DNA from: Flavobacteriales bacterium
GTDB lineage: Bacteria > Bacteroidota > Bacteroidia > Flavobacteriales > Flavobacteriaceae
DNA length: 64,000 bases
NCBI GenBank assembly: GCA_026993355.1
Contig: JALWTX010000016.1
Coordinates: 1-64,000 of the forward strand
Direction: 5' to 3'
Shown: positions 42,975-51,251 of the stretch, piece by piece
How positions within the stretch are numbered: position 1 is the first letter of the stretch
Layout of the letters: the number at the start of each line of letters is the position of its first letter
The notes under the pieces: model-generated
The model's database searches: none
Seen by the model: the letters and a program-made list of their open reading frames with translations, nothing else
Told to the model about the DNA's origin: nothing
Program-made: the position numbers and the translations under genes

Positions 42975-43990
42975 TGAAACATTTTAGAAACGAACTCATT
43001 TTAGCCGCTTTATTGTTTGTCAGTCTGATTAGCTTGGGCACTTTAGGTTATCATTGGTCGCAAAATTACAATTGGATTGATGCCTTATATATGACTGTTA
43101 TTACCGCTACAACGGTAGGTTTTGGCGAAGTACATCCCTTAAATGCAACCGGGAAAATACTCACTATTATTCTTATTTTGGCTTCAATTGTGATATATGC
43201 CTACACTATTACAGTGGTTACGGAATATGTCATTGGAGAAAATATTTTTATCAAACTGATTAAAAAACGTATGGAAAACAGAATTAAAAAATTGACAGAT
43301 CATGTCATTATTGCCGGCTATGGACGCACTGGACAACAAGCAGCCAAAAAACTGAAGGATTATAATAAGAAAATGGTCATTATCGATTTGAAAAAAATTG
43401 ATGATGAGCATTTAATTGATGATGAAAATGTTTTTTGTTTAGAAGGCGACGCCACCGATGATGAAACTTTGTTAAAGGCGGGCATCAAAAAAGCCGGTAG
43501 TCTTATTACGACCCTTCCTACCGATGCCGACAATTTATTTGTGGTACTATCGGCTCGCCAATTAAATCCGAAATTGAAAATTATAACACGTGCTGCCAAT
43601 GAAACAACCGCCAATAAAATGAAATTGGCCGGTGCTAACAAAGTTATTATGCCCGAAGTTATCGGTGGCGAATTTATGGCTTCCTTGGTTGTTACGCCTA
43701 ATTTAGTTGAGTTTCTAAATGCTCTATCTTTAGAGGATGTTAATCATAAAACCAATTTGGAGGAAGTTTTGTTTCAAGACCTGCCAACGGAATATCAGGG
43801 TAAAAGTATTGCCGAATTATCGCTGCGTCGCAAAACAGGTTGTAATGTAATTGGGTATAAAACACCTGATAACCAATATATTATTAATCCTTCGGCTGAC
43901 ACGAAATTAGAAAAAGGTTCTGCCATTATAGTTTTGGGACAACCGGATCAAATACAGAAATTAAGTCAATTTTTTAAACTACACGAATAA
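42971..43990 (+). CDS. Potassium channel with RCK (TrkA-N/TrkA-C) domains
   Basis: A 339-residue ion channel. Two membrane helices surround a pore loop with selectivity filter TTVGFGE at 47-53, in the form TVGFG rather than the common TVGYG. The cytosolic part has the Rossmann motif IIAGYGRTGQQAAKKL near 114, VVIDLKK-type strand, EGDATDDETL and TLPTDADNLFVVLSARQLNP, followed by a TrkA-C domain (residues about 245-335). It gates potassium flux in response to a nucleotide or Ca2+. The ATG overlaps the pspC-like stop. Confidence 0.92.
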   Translation: MMKHFRNELILAALLFVSLISLGTLGYHWSQNYNWIDALYMTVITATTVGFGEVHPLNATGKILTIILILASIVIYAYTITVVTEYVIGENIFIKLIKKRMENRIKKLTDHVIIAGYGRTGQQAAKKLKDYNKKMVIIDLKKIDDEHLIDDENVFCLEGDATDDETLLKAGIKKAGSLITTLPTDADNLFVVLSARQLNPKLKIITRAANETTANKMKLAGANKVIMPEVIGGEFMASLVVTPNLVEFLNALSLEDVNHKTNLEEVLFQDLPTEYQGKSIAELSLRRKTGCNVIGYKTPDNQYIINPSADTKLEKGSAIIVLGQPDQIQKLSQFFKLHE

Positions 43991-44001
43991 GCTATTTTTA
44001 T

Positions 44002-44054
44002 TAAATTTGCAAAAATGAGAAGTACAAGCAAGCAGTTTGGCTTGCTTTATTTTT
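44002..44054 (+). promoter_or_regulatory. asnS leader: -7 element followed by terminator-like hairpin
   Basis: TAAATTTG (44002-44009) is a perfect -7 match. Downstream AAGCAAGC / GCTTGCTT (44026-44033 / 44040-44047) forms an 8-bp stem then TATTTTT, ending 14 bp before the asnS ATG. It could be an attenuator in the asnS leader or just the terminator of the channel gene. Confidence 0.45.
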
Positions 44055-44067
44055 AAAATATGTATTT

Positions 44068-45492
44068 ATGAAAACAATCAAACAAATAATAAATTCCCAT
44101 CAATTAAATCAACCGGTAGAGGTTAATGCATGGGTCAAAACCTTTAGAAATGACCGTTTTATTGCGGTAAATGACGGCTCTACCATTCAAAACTTACAAT
44201 TAGTCATCGATCCGGAGAAATTTGATGAAAAAATCCGGAAAAAAATTAATACCGGTGCTGCCATTCATGCCAAAGGGAACTTGGTCGAAAGCTTGGGTAA
44301 AGGCCAAAAAGTTGAAGTTTTAGTGGATGATTTGGAAATATTAGGTGAATCGGACCCGGAAAAATTTCCCATTCAACCCAAGCGGCATAGTTTGGAATTT
44401 TTAAGAGAAAAAGCGCATTTGCGCCCACGTACCACATTATTTGGCGCTATTATGCGCATCCGTAATACAACAGCTTTTGCGGTACACAAATATTTTCAAG
44501 AAAATGATTTTCTTTATGTCAATACGCCTATTATTACCGGTGCTGATGCCGAAGGGGCCGGCGAAATGTTTCAAGTAACGACCTTAGACCTCAATAACCC
44601 GCCTCGTAATGAAGCCGGAGAGGTGGATTATAAACAAGATTTTTTTCATCATAAAACCAATTTGACGGTTTCGGGACAACTGGAAGCCGAAACATATGCG
44701 ATGGCATTGGGCAAAGTTTATACCTTTGGGCCGACTTTTAGAGCTGAAAATTCAAATACAACCCGTCATTTAGCCGAATTTTGGATGATTGAGCCGGAAG
44801 TAGCTTTTATGGATTTGCATGGGGATATGGATTTGGCTGAAAGTTTTGTCAAGTTTATTATCAAAGAAGTTTTGGATAAAAATTATGATGATCTTCAGTT
44901 TTTAGAACAACGTCTTAAAAACGAGGAAAAACAAAAACCCCAAAATGAGCGGAGCGAATTAGCTTTAATAGAAAAATTACAGTTTGTTTTAGACAATAAT
45001 TTTATTCGTCTTAGCTACACTGAAGCCATTGAAATATTAAAAAACTCCAAACCCTATAAAAAGAAAAAATTTAAATATCCGGTTGAGTGGGGTGTCGACT
45101 TACAAAGTGAGCATGAACGCTATTTGGTCGAAAAACATTTTAAAAGTCCGGTTATAATTTATGATTACCCCGCCAAAATTAAAGCTTTTTATATGCGTTT
45201 AAATGATGACGGCAAAACCGTACGAGCCATGGATGTTTTATTTCCGGGCATAGGCGAAATCATTGGTGGATCACAAAGAGAGGAACGCTTGGATGTGCTT
45301 TTGAAAAAAATGGCCGATTTAGGTGTCGATCCGGAAGAATTATACTGGTATGTAGATACACGCCGCTTTGGGACGGCAGTTCACAGCGGATTTGGTTTGG
45401 GCTTTGAACGTATGGTGCAATTTGTTACCGGAATGGGCAACATTCGAGATGTTATCCCTTATCCGCGTTTCCCCGGCAATGCATCTTTTTAA
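44068..45492 (+). CDS. asnS: Asparaginyl-tRNA synthetase
   Basis: Class II synthetase charging tRNA-Asn. The N-terminal OB-fold anticodon domain covers about 1-105 (VNAWVKTFRNDRFIAVNDGS). Motif 2 is TFGPTFRAENSNTTRHLAEFWMIEPE near 220-245 and motif 3 is FGLGFERMVQFVTGMGNIRDVIPYPR at the C-terminus. GADAEGAGEMFQVT near 155 is the loop typical of AsnRS. The total is 474 residues. Its presence means Asn-tRNA is made directly in this organism. It is followed by pyrH after 35 bp. Confidence 0.97.
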   Translation: MKTIKQIINSHQLNQPVEVNAWVKTFRNDRFIAVNDGSTIQNLQLVIDPEKFDEKIRKKINTGAAIHAKGNLVESLGKGQKVEVLVDDLEILGESDPEKFPIQPKRHSLEFLREKAHLRPRTTLFGAIMRIRNTTAFAVHKYFQENDFLYVNTPIITGADAEGAGEMFQVTTLDLNNPPRNEAGEVDYKQDFFHHKTNLTVSGQLEAETYAMALGKVYTFGPTFRAENSNTTRHLAEFWMIEPEVAFMDLHGDMDLAESFVKFIIKEVLDKNYDDLQFLEQRLKNEEKQKPQNERSELALIEKLQFVLDNNFIRLSYTEAIEILKNSKPYKKKKFKYPVEWGVDLQSEHERYLVEKHFKSPVIIYDYPAKIKAFYMRLNDDGKTVRAMDVLFPGIGEIIGGSQREERLDVLLKKMADLGVDPEELYWYVDTRRFGTAVHSGFGLGFERMVQFVTGMGNIRDVIPYPRFPGNASF

Positions 45493-45527
45493 GTTTAATT
45501 ATAATAACCGAATCTGATAGAAGCGAT

Positions 45528-46232
45528 ATGAAATATAATAGAATTCTTCTCAAAATAAGTGGCGAGTCTTTGATGGGCGAACAAACTTTTGGTATTGACC
45601 CGGATAAAGTAGACGATTTTGCCTGGCAAATTAAAGCTATTTTTGATCTTGGTGTCGAAATTGGCCTGGTTGTCGGTGGGGGCAACATTTTCAGAGGCTT
45701 ATCACAAGCCGGCAAGCAAATGGAACGGACACAAGCTGATTTCATGGGAATGATGGCTACTATTATTAATGCAATGGCGATCCAAAATAGTTTGATGCAA
45801 CATGGCCTAAATGCCCTTTTAATGAGTGGTCTAAAAGTTGAAAAGGTGGCTGAAGAAGTCCGGCCGTTGAAAGCCAAACAAGCTTTATCTGCAGGACAAC
45901 CCGTGATTTTTGCAGGCGGAACAGGCAATCCGTTTTTCACTACCGATACCGGTGCCGTATTACGTGCACTTGAAATTGATGCTGACGCTATTTTAAAAGG
46001 CACACGTGTTGATGGTATTTATGATAAAGACCCCGAAAAATTTTCTGATGCCGTTAAATTTGATCAAATTAGCTACGATGAAACCTTACAAAACGAATTA
46101 AAAATAATGGATGCCACGGCATTTGCCTTAGCCAAAGAAAATAAATTGCCTATCATCGTATTTAATATGGATAAGGCGGATAATCTTGTTAAAATAATTA
46201 AAGGCGAAGCTATTGGCACTATGGTAAACTAG
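45528..46232 (+). CDS. pyrH: UMP kinase
   Basis: Phosphorylates UMP to UDP. It shows the amino-acid-kinase pattern: ILLKISGESLMGEQTFGI near 5, IGLVVGGGNIFRGL near 45, TADFMGMMATIINAMA-like (QADFMGMMATIINAMAIQN) near 73, AGGTGNPFFTTDTGAVLRA near 125 and VDGIYDKDP near 162. At 234 residues it is full length. Usually grouped with frr and tsf in other bacteria; here it stands between asnS and a transporter. Confidence 0.97.
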   Translation: MKYNRILLKISGESLMGEQTFGIDPDKVDDFAWQIKAIFDLGVEIGLVVGGGNIFRGLSQAGKQMERTQADFMGMMATIINAMAIQNSLMQHGLNALLMSGLKVEKVAEEVRPLKAKQALSAGQPVIFAGGTGNPFFTTDTGAVLRALEIDADAILKGTRVDGIYDKDPEKFSDAVKFDQISYDETLQNELKIMDATAFALAKENKLPIIVFNMDKADNLVKIIKGEAIGTMVN

Positions 46233-46302
46233 ACATTATGACCTAAATATTTGGCTAATCGACCTGAAAATAGTAAGTTTGTTCACCAAAATAAAATCAA
46301 TT

Positions 46303-47556
46303 ATGAATAACATAAAATTAAAACTTACTATTCTTAATTTCTTAGAATTTTTTGTATTTGGTGCTTGGCTATTGTCATTTGGTAAATATATGTTTGCCAC
46401 TTTGCATTTTACCGGCACACAAATCGGTGCTGTGTTTATGACTTTAGGTCTCGCCTCACTTATTATGCCCGGTATCATGGGGATTATTGCCGACAAATGG
46501 TTAGGTCCCAATAAGCTTTTTGCTATTTTACATATTTTGGGCGCCGTTTTGCTTTACTTTTTGGCTCAACAACAGACGTTTGACGGTGTCTATCTGTTTA
46601 CCTTACTATATCTAATGCTGTACATGCCTACCATTGCATTAGACAATACCATTTCTTATTGTATTTTAGAGCGTAACAACCTCGATGTCGTCAAAACTTT
46701 TCCTCCTATCAGAGTTTGGGGTACTATCGGTTTTATTCTGGCCACATGGATAACCGATTATTTTGGATGGGGTATTAATCAATATCAATTTTATTTTGCA
46801 GCGGCAGCTTCTTTAATTTTAGGTTTATACACATTCTTATTGCCTGATTGTCCGGTCGAAAAAAACAGCGAAAAAAAATCATTGGCACAAGCTTTGGGTT
46901 TAGATGCTTTGGTGCTTTTTAAGGACAAAAAAATGGCTATTTTCTTTATTTTTTCCATGCTGTTAGGCGCAGCCTTGCAAATAACTAATATGTGGGGCGA
47001 AGCATTTTTGCATGATTTTGGTAATAACCCATTGTTTAAAGATACTATTATTGTAAAGTATAACGGCTTTGTCATGTCCCTTTCACAAATATCCGAAACC
47101 ATTTTCATTTTGACCATTCCTTTCTTCCTGAAACGTTTCGGTATTAAAAAGGTGATGATTATGAGTATGCTGGCTTGGTTATTACGTTTTGGTTTATTCG
47201 GCATCGGCAGTCCGGTTGGTATTGGTGCGGTCGCCATTATACTTTCAATGATTGTCTATGGCATGGCTTTCGATTTCTTTAATATTTCCGGTTCATTGTT
47301 TGTCGAACAAGAAACGAACCCAAAAATCCGGGCATCGGCACAAGGGCTATTTATGATAATGACCAATGGCTTAGGCGCAATGATTGGTGCATATGGCAGT
47401 GGCTACATTATCGATTTATTTACCAAAAACGGGGTCAGGGATTGGCAAGCCATTTGGTTTACCTTTGCCATTTATGCTTTGGTTATTGCTATTCTGTTTG
47501 CTATTTTATTTAAATATAAACACAATCCTGATAAAATAACCACAATAAAACACTAA
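46303..47556 (+). CDS. MFS transporter, nucleoside:H+ symporter (NupG-like) type
   Basis: A 417-residue membrane protein with about twelve helices. It fits the nucleoside:H+ symporter subgroup: NFLEFFVFGAWLLSFGKYM at the start, LMLYMPTIALDNTISYC near 105, the arginine in PPIRVWGTIGFILATW near 128 and DFFNISGSLFVEQETNPKIRASAQGLFMI near 325-353. It probably imports nucleosides or related small molecules. It starts at ATG 46303, with no clear promoter. It lies in a run of mainly nucleotide and translation genes. Confidence 0.88.
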   Translation: MNNIKLKLTILNFLEFFVFGAWLLSFGKYMFATLHFTGTQIGAVFMTLGLASLIMPGIMGIIADKWLGPNKLFAILHILGAVLLYFLAQQQTFDGVYLFTLLYLMLYMPTIALDNTISYCILERNNLDVVKTFPPIRVWGTIGFILATWITDYFGWGINQYQFYFAAAASLILGLYTFLLPDCPVEKNSEKKSLAQALGLDALVLFKDKKMAIFFIFSMLLGAALQITNMWGEAFLHDFGNNPLFKDTIIVKYNGFVMSLSQISETIFILTIPFFLKRFGIKKVMIMSMLAWLLRFGLFGIGSPVGIGAVAIILSMIVYGMAFDFFNISGSLFVEQETNPKIRASAQGLFMIMTNGLGAMIGAYGSGYIIDLFTKNGVRDWQAIWFTFAIYALVIAILFAILFKYKHNPDKITTIKH

Positions 47557-47606
47557 TAGAAAAATTTTTAATGACCTTTTAAGGCTTAAACAAAAGATAG
47601 AGAAAT

Positions 47607-48329
47607 ATGGGAAGAGCATTTGAATTTAGAAAGGCCCGTAAGTTTAAACGATGGGCAACCATGGCCAAAACATTTACCAAAATTGGCAGGGAAATATCCA
47701 TGGCCGTCAAAGAGGGTGGACCCAATCCCGAAACAAATGCCCGGTTGCGGGCAGCCATACAAAATGCCAAATCGGCTAATATGCCCAAAGATAATGTCGA
47801 ACGGGCCATAAAAAAAGCCTCTGAAAAAGACACGGCAGGTTACAAAACGGTTTTATTTGAGGGCTATGCTCCGCATGGAATCGCTTTATTGGTAGAAACG
47901 GCTACGGACAATAATAATAGAACCGTTGGGAATGTCCGTAGTTATTTCAATAAGCATAATGGCACTTTGGGGACTTCAGGTTCTGTCATTTTTATGTTTG
48001 ATCATGTCTGTAATTTCAGAATTAACAAAGATAACTTACCGATGGATTTAGAAGAACTGGAGCTTGAATTGATTGACTTTAATGTCGAAGAGATTTTTGA
48101 AGATGAAGACGGAATTTTAATTTATGCCCCTTTCGAAGAGTATGGAAAAATTCAAAAATATTTGGAAGAAAACAATCTTGAAATTTTGTCTTCCGGTTTT
48201 GAATATATTCCTCAGGTGACTAAAAAATTAACACCCGAACAGCAAGCCGATGTCGAAAAATTATTAGAAAAAATGGAGGAGGATGACGACGTTCAAAACG
48301 TTTATCATACCATGGACACATCTTCTTAG
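47607..48329 (+). CDS. yebC: YebC/PmpR-family protein
   Basis: A 240-residue three-domain protein. The N-terminal helical part (MGRAFEFRKARKFKRWATMA, FTKIGREISMAVKEGG) and the stretch NAKSANMPKDNVERAIKKA are family hallmarks, as is YEGYAPHGIALLVE-like LFEGYAPHGIALLVETATDN near 88. Members act as transcription regulators or, as recently shown, as factors helping ribosomes at proline-rich stalls. The role here is uncertain between the two. A strong terminator follows. Confidence 0.93.
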   Translation: MGRAFEFRKARKFKRWATMAKTFTKIGREISMAVKEGGPNPETNARLRAAIQNAKSANMPKDNVERAIKKASEKDTAGYKTVLFEGYAPHGIALLVETATDNNNRTVGNVRSYFNKHNGTLGTSGSVIFMFDHVCNFRINKDNLPMDLEELELELIDFNVEEIFEDEDGILIYAPFEEYGKIQKYLEENNLEILSSGFEYIPQVTKKLTPEQQADVEKLLEKMEEDDDVQNVYHTMDTSS

Positions 48330-48353
48330 TAAATATTTATTTGTTTAAAAAAG

Positions 48354-48386
48354 GGCTGTCACAAGAAAATGTGACAGCCTCTTTTT
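48354..48386 (+). terminator. Intrinsic terminator after yebC
   Basis: Nine-bp stem GGCTGTCAC / GTGACAGCC with an eight-base loop, then CTCTTTTTTT. It also separates yebC from the convergent receptor gene. Confidence 0.9.
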
Positions 48387-48403
48387 TTGGTAATTATTCT
48401 TTA

Positions 48404-51100
48404 TCAGAATTTTAAATTAACAGAAAAATTACAGGTTCTACCCCAACCGAAATAGACACGGTTTCTTACATCGACACCATGCCATGTGGGGTAACCGCTT
48501 TGTGCAAAAATATTGGTGGCGGATTCTGAAATATATTTTTTATCAAACAGGTTTTCTATGTTAAAAGCCAAACTTATTTTACCGATTTTTTTTAGATTAT
48601 ATCGATAATTTATACCGGCATTAACCAAACTGTAGGCCGGTAATTTTAATGAGCCTTTATGCTGTGGATTTGAAAAACTGCCGACATCTATTTTGGCATA
48701 TAATTTATCAAAATATTGCTGCGATACGTATACTTTTACATGCCGGTTCGCACGATAGTCGATTTTTACGGCAGAAGTAAATTGGGCCGCATCGCCCACT
48801 TTAACCCCATCTAAGTAATAATTTTTAACAGCTACCTGTTGTTGTTGAAAGTTATATAGTGGTACATTATTTACATTGCCTTTATAATACCAATTACCGA
48901 CCGACAACATTTGATATAGGCTTAATTTGTTAAATTTTAACCGGTTCACCCATTCTATTCCTTTGTGGATTTCTTCAATGTTTTTAAGGGTTCCCGTCAC
49001 TTGTTGGTTGTTGATATAATCACTGACGGTTTCGTAACGGTCTTTCCATATTGTATAATATGAATTTATATTACTTTGCCAAGGTCCTTTTTTAATTTTA
49101 TAGCCGGTCTCTGTCGTATATATTTTTTCATTTTTCAAATTATCAGCCACCTGATTACTGCCCCAGTTGGGAAAAACGGCATTATATAAGGGTTGTTTGC
49201 TAAAATATCCTGCATTTATAAAAGCATATTGCCGGTCATTAATGGCATACCCCATGCCCATTTTAACATTGCCACCGGGCACATAGACCCATTTGGATTT
49301 TTGTTGACCTTCGGGCAAATTAAAATAATCGATACGTTGAAAGCCTTGATTCGAAATACCGGCTTGTACAAATGCATCTACTTTATTTTTACTATAATTA
49401 ATTTGGCTGTAAACACCTAACCAATTAATATTAGCCTGGTTGTAGAAGACTATTTTTTTCAATGGGTCTATGCTTTTAAAAGGATTCCAATCATATGTTG
49501 CCGGCACAAAATCTTTTGGTTCAATCAGGCGGTTTGGATGATTAATATCAAAATTATCCAAATATCCATCTGCCCCCAAAACATCATTAACTGTCAGTGT
49601 ATTTTTCCCCTTAGTGCTTCGCAAATCTAATCCAATTGTTGAGGTTATAGCATCATTATATTGGTATTTTAAATTAAATATTCCACCCAGCCAAGCATGA
49701 TTATTCATAAAAGCATAGCGGGTCATGCCCTCATTAATCCTGTTAATATATTGACCATTACTATCGGGGACTCTGTCAGGACCAAAATCGGCGACGTGTC
49801 CTCCTTTGTTCCAGTTGTATATATCGTTAAAACGAACTTGCCCATCGCGACCCGTGTAAACTGGGTCATTGGGGTAATGATAATTTATGGCCCCAATGGC
49901 TCCGGTGCCGCCACCTCGGCCAAACATGCCATATAATGCCGTGTTTAATTGCAGGTGGTTGTTTACGGTCCAGTCCCAATTTAAGGAAAGAATTGGCTTA
50001 TGAAAATAGTTTTTTGACCAAGAATAAGCTTTACCATTTAAGTAACCCCATTCACTATTGTACTTAATGTTTGGATCTGAATCATCACTATATTTTATAT
50101 AATCTGACAATTTTGAGGCATAATTTCGTTGATAATGTTCTTGGGGTCCACCTATGATATTAAACATAATTTGGTGCTTTTGATTGGGTGTTATATAGCC
50201 TAAGTTAAGATAATAGGTATAACCGTCAACATCGGTCATATCGACATAGCCTTTCCCTTTAATACGGCCTATTTGGATGGAACCAGAAATACCGTTATCC
50301 AGAAGGCCTGTATTGTATACGGCTGTTATTTTGTGCAGCCCGTAGTTTGTAAAAGTATAATCTACTTCTCCGCCTTTTTGTTTGGCGGCCGACTGTGTTA
50401 AGATGTTAATGGTACCACCGACAGATGGGATAGCCAATTTAGATGCCCCCATGCCGGGTTGAACTTGTGCTGCATTACTGATTTGCGGCAAATTTAGCCA
50501 ATTACTCCAATAAACCCAACCGGTTTGCATATCATTAACCGGCACACCATTGATTAATACAGCGACATTTCGTTGGCTAAAGCCCCGTATATTTATTCGG
50601 CTGTCGCCTATACCGCCGCCGGTTTTGGTGGCATAGACTGACGGTAGCTGGTTTAGCATTTCCGGCAAATCTTTATCGGCAGCCATATTTTTGATTGTCA
50701 TTTTATTTAAGGTTGTTTTGGCAACAGGTTTTTTATCCGTCGTGATAAAATCTGCCATACCTGCTATTATCACAGGATTTAAAGTTTCAGTTTTCGGTGC
50801 TAAGTATATGACACCTAAGTCTATCTTTTCTTGTTCTAATATCTTTAGCCAAATTATTTTTGTTTCATAACCCAGCTTGGTGATGATTAATTTGTATTTC
50901 CCCTTGGGGACTTTAAAACTAAACAAACCATTTTCATCCGTTATACTCTCGCGTTTCTTTTCCGCAATGTGCACACGGGCACCCTGAATTGGTATATTTT
51001 CCACAGCATCATATACTTTGCCTGTGACCATAGTTTGTGCTATACTTTTACTTGCCATTATTAAGAATATAGCCATTAATAAAAAGGTGTATTTTTTCAT
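48404..51100 (-). CDS. TonB-dependent outer-membrane receptor (paralog 1)
   Basis: An 898-residue receptor. It has a signal peptide (1-21), a carboxypeptidase-regulatory-like domain (about 24-95: VTGKVYDAVENIPIQGARV, TKLGYET), a plug (about 120-240: LPEMLNQLPSVYATKTGGGIGDSRINIRGFSQRN, VAVLINGVPVNDMQTGWVYW) and a beta-barrel that ends in Phe (CNFSVNLKF). The conserved NPV/INGVPVND and PSVGGTINILT parts match the family. It is a close paralog of the next receptor and ends identically in pattern. No SusD partner is present. The ligand is unknown. Confidence 0.93.
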   Translation of the reverse strand: MKKYTFLLMAIFLIMASKSIAQTMVTGKVYDAVENIPIQGARVHIAEKKRESITDENGLFSFKVPKGKYKLIITKLGYETKIIWLKILEQEKIDLGVIYLAPKTETLNPVIIAGMADFITTDKKPVAKTTLNKMTIKNMAADKDLPEMLNQLPSVYATKTGGGIGDSRINIRGFSQRNVAVLINGVPVNDMQTGWVYWSNWLNLPQISNAAQVQPGMGASKLAIPSVGGTINILTQSAAKQKGGEVDYTFTNYGLHKITAVYNTGLLDNGISGSIQIGRIKGKGYVDMTDVDGYTYYLNLGYITPNQKHQIMFNIIGGPQEHYQRNYASKLSDYIKYSDDSDPNIKYNSEWGYLNGKAYSWSKNYFHKPILSLNWDWTVNNHLQLNTALYGMFGRGGGTGAIGAINYHYPNDPVYTGRDGQVRFNDIYNWNKGGHVADFGPDRVPDSNGQYINRINEGMTRYAFMNNHAWLGGIFNLKYQYNDAITSTIGLDLRSTKGKNTLTVNDVLGADGYLDNFDINHPNRLIEPKDFVPATYDWNPFKSIDPLKKIVFYNQANINWLGVYSQINYSKNKVDAFVQAGISNQGFQRIDYFNLPEGQQKSKWVYVPGGNVKMGMGYAINDRQYAFINAGYFSKQPLYNAVFPNWGSNQVADNLKNEKIYTTETGYKIKKGPWQSNINSYYTIWKDRYETVSDYINNQQVTGTLKNIEEIHKGIEWVNRLKFNKLSLYQMLSVGNWYYKGNVNNVPLYNFQQQQVAVKNYYLDGVKVGDAAQFTSAVKIDYRANRHVKVYVSQQYFDKLYAKIDVGSFSNPQHKGSLKLPAYSLVNAGINYRYNLKKIGKISLAFNIENLFDKKYISESATNIFAQSGYPTWHGVDVRNRVYFGWGRTCNFSVNLKF

Positions 51101-51126
51101 TTTATTTTTAAATTGTTTTATCGATG

Positions 51127-51134
51127 CAAAAATA
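51127..51134 (-). promoter_or_regulatory. -7 element of receptor paralog 1
   Basis: TATTTTTG on the minus strand matches TAnnTTTG, 26 bp ahead of the ATG at 51100. Confidence 0.55.
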
Positions 51135-51193
51135 AGACACCTTAATTTATATTTTGTTATAAAAAGTGTTAAAGTATAATTGAAGGAATATTA

Positions 51194-51225
51194 AAAAAGC
51201 CCTGCATTTGCAGGGCTTTTTGTTA
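51194..51225 (-). terminator. Intrinsic terminator after receptor paralog 2
   Basis: Twelve-base arms around AAAGCCCTGC / GCAGGGCTTT with a four-base loop, flanked by A- and T-runs on either side. Confidence 0.85.
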
Positions 51226-51251
51226 AAAATTTAAATTCTGTGAAGCAATTC

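Noticed and set aside
45452-46003. Antisense frame of 183 codons across pyrH
   Set aside because: pyrH on the plus strand is complete and matches its family along its entire length.
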